64,000 nt of DNA from Siderastrea siderea (GCA_964030785.1 OZ034978.1:16539953-16603952); one strand, 5' to 3'; shown: positions 47,832 to 58,092, counted from the stretch's first letter. The notes: a model not told the origin generated them from the sequence alone. A program made the numbers and translations.

Positions 47832-47900
47832 GGAGGATTTGAACCCGAAACCTCCGGTTTACAAGTCCAGCGGCCTAACCACTAGGCCACTCTTGCCTCC
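47832..47900 (-). repeat. tRNA-Thr-like pseudogene or SINE head
   Basis: On the minus strand it reads GGAGGCAAGAGTGGCCTAGT, has an anticodon-loop-like CTTGTAA (TGT, Thr) and a T-arm-like GGGTTCAAATCC. The 3' acceptor half does not pair properly with the 5' GGAGGCA, so it is more likely a tRNA-derived repeat than a working tRNA gene. Confidence 0.5.
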
Positions 47901-48768
47901 TATAAAGAAAAAGAGTTTTGAGCGTCCATCCAATTCAGTTAAAATTGGAGCGAATTCAAACTCTTCAAGAGTAAAAGAGAGTCGCGGAGAGCGCATGAGA
48001 AATTCGGGTCAAGCGAGTGTGAGATTGAACTCTCGGTGTCTCCCACTGTTGTTTGGTTCGGGCGTGACTCCTTAAGAGTGCCAAGGTACGAATTTGAATG
48101 AAATTGAGTGCTGGCAAAGATAGGTAAAGTAGAAAACAAGAGAAATCAACTTTGTATTTGTCATTTTAAAACACTTTTTCTATTAGTTTGTTAGCGTATC
48201 CTAGGCCCTTCAACACCGTTGCAGTCCAGTGCTTAACGTATCAACCTCTGCTTGAGAATTCACGATAAAACTATTTTATGGTAAGGGTAGTATAATGTTG
48301 TCGAGTATGATTGGCCGGGTAAGAGATGCCTTTTAAAAGCGTGTCGTTTTACGGCAATGATTTACCACATACTATTAGTATAGAGCTTCAACTGACAAAG
48401 CGCTGGGTAGTTTTCATAAAAGTATAGATAGGGTTTAGGAAAGTCCAGAGCCGAACCAATTTTGAACATTACACCCTGTGTAAACGTAAACGTGGCTTTT
48501 AGAAACAGAATTTTGATAAACGTTTTGATAAATGTGGCTTTTAGAAATGGAATTTTGACCTCCTGAAGCATCAACCTCGATTTAACCTTAAACCAGCTCT
48601 AGGCTTCGTTTGTTACAAACAAATCCTTCTATTTTATTTTTTACCCAGATGTTGGACGTCCTTGACACAGAACTGAGACTCGTACATCTAAAAGTTTCAG
48701 TATCACAATAGAATGCCGCTATCTCGAGTCGCGGCCGTCTTAAATAGTTGCTGTCCCGAACAGGAACC

Positions 48769-48875
48769 TGGGGCCCGTTTCTCGAAAGTCCCGGTAACTT
48801 TTCGGGCCCAGAGCTGTATTTTAAAATAGCTCTCCGTACCCGAAAAGTTATTCGGACTTTCGAGAAGCGGGCCCC
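48769..48875. mobile_element. Short MITE with GGGGCCCG(T/C)TTCTCGAAAGTC ends
   Basis: The left end GGGGCCCGTTTCTCGAAAGT and right end ACTTTCGAGAAGCGGGCCCC are inverted repeats. The inner halves (TAACTTTTCGGG, CCCGAAAAGTTA) also pair, so the whole 107 bases form a hairpin. It is a typical small foldback DNA element. Confidence 0.75.
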
Positions 48876-49420
48876 TGCTTCCCTACTGGCTATCTCGAAA
48901 CACAAACCCCTTTCCCGTAGCCTACGCGTAGCCGTACCCCACCCCCAAGAAGAAAACGGAGAGGGGAGAGGACAAAGCTACATGTAGGCTACCTTTTCCC
49001 TTGGAGAGTGTAGCGCAGTATTTTTACTATTGGCTACCTCAACTTTTTGTTTTCGTTGCGAGGTCGAGGTAGCAGGAGTCCACTGCGTAAGTAAAATATG
49101 TATTATTATAGGCTGCAGATTGATTCATGTTACAGTGTATCTTATGACGAATTCGTAATGATGAGTAAGAGAGTTACAAGGTTTGAGAATATATTGTTCT
49201 AAAAATAAATGCGTCCGCCGTTGTAAAATTTGGATAGAAAAAGATTAAAGATGTAATTGAAATCTGAAAGCTGTTCAAAACGAGCTTCCAAAACAGGTTT
49301 TACAGAATACGGGATTAAAAATACCGCGGCGAGAAGCGGGATATGTAATATTTTGTGGGAGGATGCAGGAAATTGTTGAAACCTTTGGTGGGGTACGGGA
49401 TCGCAACAGGAAAGAAATTT

Positions 49421-49454
49421 CTCTTTCGTGACGTTCCGGAACGTCACGAAAGAG
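49421..49454. repeat. Perfect 34-base palindrome
   Basis: The left half CTCTTTCGTGACGTTCC is followed immediately by its exact reverse complement GGAACGTCACGAAAGAG. The centre contains two CRE-like TGACGT/ACGTCA cores. Confidence 0.85.
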
Positions 49455-49657
49455 GCCGGAAGCCAATAATTCTTTCCTGGCGTTTTCTGACATCAGCGTG
49501 TCAAGCAAAAAACGTCAGTAAAACGTCAAAAGAGAAGAACCTCTGTTCGCGGTGTGAAGCAGAAAAACCTTCACTTTCAGCTGTCGCTCAACATTCTTGT
49601 TTCTTACAAACAAGGGGGTTAGTTTCTAAGGAAACTGTGGTGCTGCGTCGGTGGGGA

Positions 49658-49874
49658 CGTGAAACAAAATTTTGGATTTATCAACTGAGTTGATAAGGTA
49701 GGTTGGCCACCGTAAAGAGATTGAAAGCTGACGTTTCGAGCGTTAGCCCTACGTCAGAGCGAACTGGATTCGCTCTGACGAACGGCTAACACTCGAAACG
49801 TCAGCTTTCAATCTGTTTACGGTGGCCAATCTACCTTATCAACTCAGTTGATAAATCCAAGATTTTGTGATTCT
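49658..49874. repeat. Palindrome with hammerhead-ribozyme-like cores (Penelope-type remnant)
   Basis: The arms 49658-49757 and 49775-49874 are reverse complements around a 17-base loop. The right arm reads CTGACGA (49775-49781), a short stem-loop GGCTAAC-ACTC, then CGAAAC (49794-49799) and GTC, the order of conserved hammerhead elements. The left arm, on the minus strand, has the same order with better stem II pairing, but the first core is CTGACGT. Hammerhead motifs of this minimal form are known in Penelope-like retroelements. Neither arm looks fully intact. Confidence 0.55.
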
Positions 49875-50351
49875 TGTTGCTTAACCTTTAAGCTCCAGTA
49901 TCAATATACAAGTGACTGCGTGCGAAATTGAAAAAGGCTTGGCAAAGAAGCGTTCAATTTTCTATCGTGCAGACGCAAAACTGTTTCATTGAAAAACATG
50001 GGTTAAAAACAAGAAAACTGCATATTTTTCTCGGCAAGTATGGTTTTTCAAGCAAAACCCTGAGCAGTGAGGTTCTCCTAGACGTGTTACCTAACTCATT
50101 TGTGAACCAATTTTCAATTCACTCCCCTGCGCGTGATTTTCACGGTATTTTTTAGTAATCCAAAGGCTTTGCACCCACGTGATCGCTCGTGATATGCCAA
50201 ACGTCATATTAATAAAATATTTTAAATCTAACTTGCCCATTGCTTTGAAGGCAGGTATTATCAAAGAATCGAACGAGTCTTTGCAGAGATTTCACTCGCT
50301 AGCTAGCCAACAAACCTGATAGTCCTCTGCTTCTGCGGTGCTAGTGAAAGC

Positions 50352-50923
50352 ATGAAGCACATAGCACAGAGCTGGTGGGCTGTTGTGGTTTTTTGTTTCC
50401 TTCTTACCTTATCAAGCGCGGCAGCAAAGAGAGGTCATTCAGTTCCCACTTATTTCAGAGGCATCGATCCTGGCGGCTCTATGGTGGACGCCCAGGACCC
50501 AAGGAATCGTTTAAACTTCACACACCCAATGCGCAAACCTTTTACGCCCAACGCAGTTTTGAAAGTCAAGCCAAACTTGGTGGAAAATAAGGCACCCGTA
50601 AACGTTTCGTGGAATGGAATACCAGATCCCAGCGAAACTGACTTGATCGTGTTCTACCGCCTTGAACACTTTGAGCTTAGTCATTATTTGGATTATTTCT
50701 ACGTCACCGAGTCCCCAAGTTATGAGTCCGGGTATGGCTGGTATCAAGTCAGTGTACAAAATGAGGACCCACTGCGAGTTTCGTTACTATCAAAACACTT
50801 ACATCCATGTAGCGACCAGCAACCCGCTAGAGTTTAAGAGAGGTATTTACGCTCCTTTGCAAGGACACTTAGCTCTTACAGGCGAACCAACAGAAACGAG
50901 AATTATGTGGGTGAAAGGAACAA
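50352..50923 (+). pseudogene. PAP exon 1 (frameshifted)
   Basis: The first frame runs from ATG 50352 through the signal peptide and a fibronectin-like N-terminal domain (APVNVSWNGIPDPSETD, YFYVTESPSYESGYGWYQ). From about 50750 the homology moves to another frame (YKMRTHCEFRYYQN, RGIYAPLQGHLALTGEPTET), ending at donor GTAAGA. The switch falls within GGTATCAAGTCAGTGTAC and reflects one extra base or two missing ones. Confidence 0.75.
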
Positions 50924-52004
50924 GTAAGACTTGTTTTTATTATGTTAAAATCTAAAAGCTTATTTCAATGGCCTTCCCATCATCGTCAGTTACAAGAATT
51001 GACCGATTACTTAAAAAATTAATTTGCACCTTGTATTAATGTAAAACATCTCTCATGAGTGACTAGCATGTCCACAGTATTTCTCCTCAGTTTACTTCAT
51101 GAGTCGTCCATTTTAGCCGATCTAGTGACTGTCAGGCAAGAAGTGTTGTGATCAAAAAGTGGTCACGTGGTATATCTTAACTGCAAAATTATTACGGAAT
51201 AGTCACCATTTTTGAGTACAGTCGGATAATGAATGGCTTCAAAGAGCACCATGTCCAGTGTTAAAGTCAAATGGGCGCAAGACGCACGCGCCGTCCCTTA
51301 TTATAATATTACTTTTTATCACTCGATGAAACACCCTTGAGTGTAAGTTTATCGGAAATTTACGCGAGAGAGAAGGAAACTTTTCCAAATGAAGGAAATT
51401 AACACAAGTGTGGAGTTCTTGTATTCTATCAAGGAAGAGTATATTGGGATTCCAAAGACATTTTGTCCTAAATTCACAGAAACCGTGCGGTCAGGATCAC
51501 GATGATCTTGAATTAGCAGTCAACGACAGTTGTTTTCCAAAAAACTGCCTAAACTCAAGTACAGGATTGGGAATTTGGAGTAAAAATGACAGAAATTAAC
51601 GTTACGGAAATTAACGCAACTTAAATTATCACTAGTTTGTGAAATTTGTGTTGATTTTATGGAGCGATAATTTCCTAAAATTGGGTAGTTATCATCTCCA
51701 AACTAAGCTGTGGGTTGTAACAGCAAGTCCTGTGGACTTAACAGCTGGCCCACCCTAGCTCACCACCTTAAAAGTTGACCTATTTCGTATGATTAGCGTC
51801 ATTAACTTATGAGCTACATGATGCTGGCGTACTACTTCGCAACGTCTTTATATCCGAAAGTCTTTATATCCCTCGACAGTTCTGAAGGGTAAGATTTTGG
51901 CACAACCATTGGCCAAATGTGGCTACCAAACGTTTGATTTTGTTCTCCGTATAACACCCAAAGCATGCATTGTGTTGTGTCACTGGTCGATTTTTATTGT
52001 TCAG

Positions 52005-52109
52005 ATGATGAGTAACGTACGCAACTTTCGTAGCCCGCCACCCAGAGGCCCTGAAGAGTCCTTTAGCTTTGTAGTTTATGGTGACATGGGAGAACGCAAA
52101 CCACGACAG
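52005..52109 (+). pseudogene. PAP exon 2, left part
   Basis: After TTGTTCAG the frame codes SNVRNFRSPPPRGPEESFSF and VVYGDMGERKPRQ, the first metal-binding block (GDMG) of the metallophosphatase core. It is cut at about 52109 by the retrotransposon and resumes near 53257. Confidence 0.75.
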
Positions 52110-53216
52110 TTGCTGATGCCACCTCTGCTACTGCACCTATGACAGTTGGAGTGCCACAGGGCAGTATTTTGGGTCCCCTGCTTTTTGTAGTCTATATGAA
52201 TGACCTACCATCGTGCAACCTTCACAGTAATATTACACTATATGCAGACGACACTGTTTTGTATTATTCTTCCAAAAACGCCGATGATCTGGAAAACAAG
52301 CTAAATGAGGATGTTCAAACAGTTTCAGCATGGTTTCATAAAAACCTGCTAACCCTCAGCACTTCAAAGTGCAAATTCATGGTATTTGGTAGCCCCCAGA
52401 AGTTAACAAAGATCAGAGATCTGGATATTTATGCCAATGCTCAGTCGTTAGAAGGAGTGGAGTCATTTAAATATCTCGGAGTAACTGTTCAGCAGAACAT
52501 GTCATGGTATGATCATGTCGACGCCATCGGTACCAAGATCAATCAAAGGCTTGGCATTTTACGGTGTATTAAACATCTTCTTCCAACACACGCCCGCATT
52601 AACTTTTACAACAGTTTAATCAGCCCTCTTTTTGACTATGTGGACTTTGTCTGGGGAGACAAGAACAACACGAGTCTTATGCACCAACTCCAGGTTTTAC
52701 AGAATAGGGCAGCTAAAGTTATCCTTGATGCCCCGATGAGCTCATCTGCTACCGAAGCCCTTAACGAACTTGGATGGCACTCTCTAACAAAGCGGCGCAT
52801 GTTTCACCGAGTCATGATGGCTTTCAATATCTTCATGGCCAAATTGATTTTGATTTTAATATTAAATCTAGCAAAGATGTACCTGATTATAACACTAGAA
52901 GAAAGATGGATCGACGTTAGATTGCCCTTGGCTAAACAAAACTGGGGTCAACAGAAATTTGTTTACTCTATTTTTAGAGACTGGAACACTTTGGATCCGT
53001 CTATAAGGGATGTTAGGTCATTTTCCCTTTTAGTACTAAGGCTAATAATGTGATCTTAATATAATTTCATAATCATTTTTATCTCTTTTTATTGACATTA
53101 TTGCTATCAGGTACATTTTACGTATAATTTTTGAGTGAATTTTTATTGATATTTATTTTGTCTTCGGAGGACCTCCCTGAAAACCACTCATTGTGACGGG
53201 AGCTTCCTCCATAAAG

Positions 53217-53256
<40 letters not shown>
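52110..53256 (+). mobile_element. 5'-truncated LINE (non-LTR reverse transcriptase)
   Basis: The open frame from 52139 codes GVPQGSILGPLLFVVYMNDL, YADDTVLYYSS (the catalytic YADD), a KCKFMVFGS thumb-side block and LGVTVQQNMSW, as in CR1/L2/jockey-type non-LTR reverse transcriptases. The N-terminal half, including the endonuclease, is missing. Near 52845 the homology shifts frame, so YNTRRK and LPLAKQNWGQQKFVYSIFRD are not continuous with the start. The 3' end is an ATT run (53216-53256), as in LINEs with microsatellite tails. It is inserted in sense orientation inside PAP exon 2. Confidence 0.8.
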
Positions 53257-53361
53257 GTCTCCTGGGGCCGCTCATGATACAGCAAGGTGTATGATTGAAG
53301 AGGCATTAACGGCAGCGCGTTTGAGTTCCACGTTGGAGATATCTCTTACGCTGTAGGATTC
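53257..53361 (+). pseudogene. PAP exon 2, right part
   Basis: Homology resumes with SPGAAHDTARCMIEEALTAA, then after a one-base shift near 53315 continues FEFHVGDISYAVGF to donor GTAAGA at 53362. HVGDISYA is the second metal-ligand block of the family. The phase (0) fits the exon at 55408. Confidence 0.65.
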
Positions 53362-53919
53362 GTAAGAAGTAGTAGGATGTAAAATACTAAAATCAAAGTA
53401 ATCGTTAAGATAAATTACATCGTTGTATTTAATGTTAGTTGAGGGGGTCAGTCTTAACTACAGATATCAGTAATGCATCAGTCAATTCCAGCTGTGCCCA
53501 TCCCCCCCCCCCGGGCATTAGCCGGGCATTTGCTCATGTGTCAATCCCGGGGGTGGGGCATTTGAAATTTTATCACTGCCCAGGGGTAGGGCATTTGCCT
53601 ACCCCCGGGACGACCCGGGGCACTTGACATCTTTGTCAGGTTTTGGTCTCGCATGCAATATATGGATTTTAAAGCTATCCAAGATGATCACTTTCGTAAA
53701 AATCTTCTACGATTTTGGCCGTTTGATAAATACGGATAATGCGTTTTCAGTTCCTCGATAACTTAATATATTTAAGCATTTCTTAGTATATTTTAAAAAT
53801 AAACACATGAATTGTCCAGGTCATAATCACATAAATGAATGAATAATTGAACCAAAAGGAACTGTCATGTACACAATTTGGCGTGTTACTGAGAAGTGGC
53901 ATTAAAGCAAATGAACAAC

Positions 53920-54057
53920 TAACCTGCGATCAGGCTCTATTTTCGTTTCGCTTGGTGAAACATTCAGGCGGAACGGGCGAAACGAAAAATATTTTAGCGA
54001 GCGACCAACGTAAGAGAATATGAGAGCGATGCTACAATTTGGCCTGATCGCAGGTTA
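53920..54057. mobile_element. MITE with 9-base target duplication
   Basis: TIRs TAACCTGCGATCAGGC and GCCTGATCGCAGGTTA bound 138 bases. The flanks are exact 9-base repeats ATGAACAAC (53911-53919 and 54058-54066). A 9-base duplication fits Mutator-type elements. Confidence 0.8.
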
Positions 54058-54116
54058 ATGAACAACGGGATCGAGGATAGACGCACGGGTAAACAACCGA
54101 AATGTATTGAAAATAA

Positions 54117-54316
54117 AGGCTGGTTTCCGTACGGTTGCTACGATCTCTGTGATCGCAATCGTTGCAGTCATATAGAAACCACTCTTCACGATCGTTGTGA
54201 AATGATGTGAGCGCTACGATCGATCGCTGAAGTGTGGTACCCATATGATCACAACGATTGCTGAACGCTTTTTCCAGCGATTGCAGCAATCATAGCGATG
54301 ATATGGAAACCAGCCT
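54117..54316. mobile_element. MITE with TIR AGGCTGGTTTCC and TAA duplication
   Basis: AGGCTGGTTTCC at the left and GGAAACCAGCCT at the right bound 200 bases rich in ACGATCG/GCGATTG motifs. TAA lies on both sides (54114-54116 and 54317-54319). It is another PIF/Harbinger-type candidate. Confidence 0.75.
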
Positions 54317-54744
54317 TAATGGTCTTAATGAAGAGTGAAACTTTCTTGTTATGATTTATTAAATCTTGAGCATTGTTGCTTTCTGTATGATCCCGAGGGT
54401 GGGGCATTTGCCTTCTTTTTTGGTCCCAACCCGGGGCATTTGACGGACTTGTTTATCCCCACCCCCGGAAATTTGCCATTTCTTGAAAAAAAAATGCTAA
54501 CGCCCGGGGGTTGGCCCGTGGGGGGATGGGCACTGCTGGAATTGACTGATGCATAAAGGAACTATAAGGACAGCTTTTATAATGGGCTATTTTTTTATAT
54601 TTGAGGCATTTTGAACAGCTCCCCTTCAATCTTGAAATTTATGACAAAAAAAACTGTTTTAGTGAACCAGCCAACCACCCAATGCTATAAAAATGAAATA
54701 GACAATAAGTACACAATAAAAATTCTCGGAAAAAATTTCCGATC

Positions 54745-54817
54745 CCCAAACAGGAATCGAACCCACGATCTTCCAGTTACCGGGTGGATGCTCTAACCAC
54801 TGAGCTATGGTGACTCA
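54745..54817 (-). repeat. tRNA-like SINE head
   Basis: On the minus strand it reads CACCATAGCTCAGTGGTTAG (A box) and GTGGGTTCGATTCCTG (B box). The anticodon arm is distorted and the sequence continues into a non-tRNA body, so it is read as a tRNA-derived SINE rather than a tRNA gene. Confidence 0.6.
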
Positions 54818-55407
54818 TACGGTGAGCAGGTCGCAGGCTTGGGGTTTGAAGTCTCAAGACTTCGTATCTCGGGAGTATATTGGACACTAATCACTGGACT
54901 CTAATACTATTTTGAAATTAATAAATGTCTAGAAACGGAGAGACATCCATGTATCCATGTATATTTTGATTGAACAGATAGATTACAAAACGTCTTGACT
55001 CGATAGCTAACTCATTAGGTAGAGCTGCGCATGAACCACAGGACGCCCACACAGCCAAAGCTTAACCTGTTTTTATTTATTTATTTATTTTTTAAGCATG
55101 GAGCAACAGAGAGTATTTCTATTCCCCACTCCACCTCCCCCCCCCCCCCCCCTCCGGGTGGGATACTAGTCAATCGCATCAATCACCTGGGCGGAGAGAA
55201 ACAAAATAATATGGAATAGAGTTTCTTGTCTGAAAAAACAGCACGGTGGCAGCGACCTCGAACGAACGACACGGTGGCAGGGACCTTAAGATATGAAGTC
55301 CAACGTGCAAGCCACAACAACACCACGCCCCCTCCATCTTGCATGCATATGTCCCGTTCTGACACTGTGTATCATTCTCGCTTACTTATTGGATGTCTTT
55401 ACCCTAG

Positions 55408-55634
55408 GCGTTCATTTGGGACCAGTGGAACGCACTCATCGAGCCTTACGCAACGCTAATGGCATATATGGTAGGCATGAGGAACCTCACAGGAGGCTCC
55501 AAGGATCCTAGTGGTGCCCCAGGGGAGGGGTGGCACCCCAAGTGGGGGAACTTTGGCTTTGATTCCGGGAGAGAGTGTGGAGTGCCTATCTACTACAGAT
55601 TTCACATGCCCGATAATGGAAATGCTCCTTGGTG
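55408..55634 (+). pseudogene. PAP exon 3 (lacks GNHE motif)
   Basis: After ACCCTAG the frame codes AFIWDQWNALIEPYATLMAY, then MVGMRNLTGGSKDPSGAPGE and GVPIYYRFHMPDNGNAPW, ending in phase 2 at GTGCGT. The family normally has GNHE followed by a few residues between YMV and TGGS. Here those positions read VGMRNL, so the Asn-His metal ligands are gone and a few codons are missing. Confidence 0.75.
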
Positions 55635-56080
55635 GTGCGTTTGATTATTACATTTAAATTTGCTGTTGTTGTTTTTGTTACTGTTGTGGCCGCTTTTGCT
55701 GTTGTTGCTGCTGCTGCTGGTGGTACCACAATAAAATAACAAGCCGTTTCTGTAAGGTAACAAACTGGCGATACTCACGCAGTATCACAACCCAAGTAAA
55801 AGTAATGTGCAAAGGCGTTTTGGAAAGAAAATAGATCGATGTATGTTAAATTTTGAAACTTTACTGGTCACTTGGAAAATGTGTGGTTTGAAAGATATTA
55901 GATTTTTCAGACGGATTTTCATCAAGTAATCGTCTCTTTTCCAGTCACTCATGTAGCCTTCCATTAGAAGAGGTAGTCTTTTCTGTCTTAGGTGAAAATA
56001 GAGACAGGGCTGCAATTTCTACGTGGTCATCCGAGGTCGTCCATGCATGTTAACCACTGTTGTTCTATGTTGCTTCATAG

Positions 56081-56250
56081 GTACAGTTATGATTACGGCA
56101 GCGTCCATTTTATCATGATGAGCACAGAACATGATTACAGAGAAGGTTCCAGGCAGTACACGTGGTTGGAGAATGACTTGAAAAAAGTGGATCGACAAAA
56201 CACCCCTTGGGTTGTGTGAGGGAGTCATCGGCCCATGTATTCAAGCCAGG
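56081..56250 (+). pseudogene. PAP exon 4 (premature TGA)
   Basis: It follows TGCTTCATAG. The first base completes Trp, then YSYDYGSVHFIMMSTEHDY and WLENDLKKVDRQNTPWVV follow, then TGA (56217-56219), then GSHRPMYSS in the same frame. HRPMY contains a metal-binding His, so the stop removes the rest of the active site. The 3' limit of the exon is unclear. Confidence 0.75.
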
Positions 56251-56407
56251 AACAACTTGCGTGGCTTTACACTTGTGTGGCTTTATGTGCAATGAACGCA
56301 CCTAACCAAAATTTGTTCTTGATCAAGAAGAACGATCTACAAGTTGGCACTACGAGGTTCAAATTTTAGTATACGTTGTGATGAATTGAACAAGGTAAAA
56401 AAATTTA

Positions 56408-57286
56408 TTAAGGTGGCTTACTACAGTTTTCAGAAGAGAAAGATAACCTTTTTAAAACTTTAGTTAAATCCAAAAGGAGTTTTCTTTTGGGTTATTTGTT
56501 GCTACAACTGTTTACAGAAATGATATTAACCCTCATTATCCTGGAAAAGAAATACGAGAAGCTTAGAAAATATCAAATATAACAGACCATGTGCTAGGAG
56601 TGGACTGGAAACTAGACTTTTTTAGGGCTTTTTTCTCAAAATCTCGCCCTACGACCCTACCTCAATTTTTTAGGATTTGGAAAGTGGCTATAAACAAACA
56701 ACTATGCAAAAGAAAATCAAAATCTGTAAGGCAGAATTTTTGCAAATGAAGAAAATGTCGAATTTTCGCTTTTTTGAGAATTACTAAAAAACTCTCTTAC
56801 AGATTTTGCTAATATTTTGTCTACAGGTGAAACTTACTACTATGAATTGATTCTGAATTTTTTACTGTGGGTTATACGGTCAGTTTTCGAGTAGATTGGG
56901 GTCAAAAAGTCGATTTGCCATTATTTGGCGGCCTCCTTCGTGAGCAAAACCGAGCATGCGTGCGACTTAAGCACGCGCTGAAATAACGCAATATGGTGCG
57001 TGCGATAAACATAAGAATTTTTACAACAACTTCTCGAGGTTTTTGTCAAGGTTTAACAGATATTTTATACTGGTAGCTCTCACCAACTTCGTCAAGACCG
57101 TCCATTCATGATAAAGAATGTTAATAGTACACCACGAGCGATTTCTTCAAGCCAGATTTCAGAGGTGTTTTCAGCTTTTTCTCGATGATGGCGTCAAGTA
57201 TTGTACACGCGAAAAAAAATGGCGTCTGAGAGAATTTCTCAGCGTGCGCAATTGTGTCTCAGAAAAACTGAAGTAAGCCACCTTAA
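56408..57286. mobile_element. TTAA-flanked MITE (TIR AAGGTGGCTTAC)
   Basis: TTAAGGTGGCTTACTACAG at the left and CTGAAGTAAGCCACCTTAA at the right are inverted termini with TTAA at both ends. The body (879 bases with target sites) has no coding potential. It lies in the PAP pseudogene between exons 4 and 5. Confidence 0.75.
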
Positions 57287-57597
57287 CTCACGCACAAAAA
57301 TAGATCACAAAGAGCGACATTGTGACCTGGGAAATTTCCGCATAATAAAAAAAGCAACGGTTTTGTAGCTTAGAATATCATTTAAACTGGTCATATCACA
57401 TTCATTGCAACTATAACTGTTAATACAATGGAAAAAGTAACACGCCTGTTTTGATTGGGGAGTTTGTGATTAAAGCACAGACACGTGAATGACGTAATGA
57501 ACCGCAAAGTTCTGCGCGCGCATCATTACGAAGGGTCTTTTATTATTACTATTATTCCTAATTTTCAGCGGATCGAACATATCAAAACAGTGTATAA

Positions 57598-57684
57598 AAC
57601 AAATAGATTCCATTTGGCTGTGCGTCTGAACCATGAAAAGTACGTTCAAAGTGCACACGCACAGCCAAATGGAACGTATTTGTT
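57598..57684. repeat. Hairpin with 28-base arms
   Basis: The arms 57598-57625 and 57657-57684 pair with one or two mismatches (CCATTTGGCTGTGCGT against ACGCACAGCCAAATGG) around a 31-base loop. It lies about 60 bases before the last PAP exon. Confidence 0.75.
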
Positions 57685-57742
57685 AAACAACTCTTGGGAA
57701 CTGAATGCTTTACAATTGCCTGTAAAATCTCTGTCGTCCTAG

Positions 57743-58092
57743 GTAACTATATCGTTTCCAGAGGTATGCAGTACTATTTTGAGGAGCTTCTTCACAAGTC
57801 CAAAGTGGATCTTGCATTCTGGGAACACTACCACAAGTACGAAAGAACATGCGCATTGTAAACACAGGAATCTTAAGAGGAGGGAATGGGCACTACGCAC
57901 ATCATTGTGAGATCGGCCGCGTTTGCACTGGATTGTGAAGGCTTCTGGAAAGTTCCGTGTTCACGTGCTCATGAGTATGGTCATGGATACGGAAGAGTTC
58001 AGGTGGCGAACAGCTCTGCGCTTTATTTTGAGTGGGTGCAAAACAAAGACAAGCTTCTTCGAGATAAAGTTTGGTTGATCAAACCAAACTAA
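57743..58092 (+). pseudogene. PAP terminal exon with two in-frame stops
   Basis: After GTCCTAG the frame codes NYIVSRGMQYYFEELLHKSK, then VDLAFWEHYHKYERTCAL (the last metal block, normally GHxH, here EHYH). TAA 57859-57861 and TAA 57874-57876 follow. The same frame then resumes GMGTTHIIVRSA and ALYFEWVQNKDKLLRDKVW, ending in TAA at 58090-58092. Confidence 0.75.

Larger units (their letters stand above)
47330..50351. other. Intergenic stretch
   Basis: No gene is supported. The stretch contains a tRNA-like repeat (47832-47900), a MITE (48769-48875), a perfect 34-base palindrome (49421-49454) and a ribozyme-like palindrome (49658-49874). The open frames overlap these repeats. Confidence 0.5.
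53474..54553. mobile_element. PIF/Harbinger-like MITE hosting two others
   Basis: Inverted termini TGCATCAGTCAATTCCAG (left) and its complement (right) extend about 34 bases and are flanked by TAA on both sides (53471-53473 and 54554-54556), a 3-base target duplication typical of PIF/Harbinger. The ends are rich in CCCCGGGCATT-type repeats. It is non-coding and carries the elements at 53920-54057 and 54117-54316 inside. Confidence 0.75.
50352..58092 (+). pseudogene. Purple acid phosphatase pseudogene
   Basis: Recognisable exons are 50352-50923, 52005-52109 plus 53257-53361 (one exon split by a LINE), 55408-55634, 56081 to about 56250, and 57743-58092. It starts with a signal peptide (MKHIAQSWWAVVVFCFLLTL). 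Family landmarks appear in order: SFVVYGDMGE, FHVGDISYAV, WDQWNALIEPYATLM, GVPIYYRFHMPDNGN, STEHDYREGS, WLENDLKKVDR, HRPMY, HYHKYERTC, and the C-terminal YFEWVQNKDKL. These are plant-like metallophosphatases that cleave phosphate esters with a two-metal centre. Lesions: a frameshift near 50750, the LINE, a frameshift near 53315, loss of the GNHE metal ligands, TGA at 56217-56219 just before HRPMY, and TAA at 57859 and 57874. The part between exon 1 and 52005 is not recognised either. A dead copy is the best reading; some stops might instead be assembly errors. Confidence 0.8.

Noticed and set aside
47832..47900. Functional tRNA-Thr gene
   Set aside because: The acceptor stem does not pair over seven bases and the flanks look like repeat; more likely a tRNA-derived element.
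53118..53306. Poly-Asn minus-strand frame
   Set aside because: Artefact of the ATT tail of the LINE.
57485..57742. 85-codon open frame before the last PAP exon
   Set aside because: It is produced by the hairpin at 57598-57684 and shows no resemblance to PAP or other proteins.
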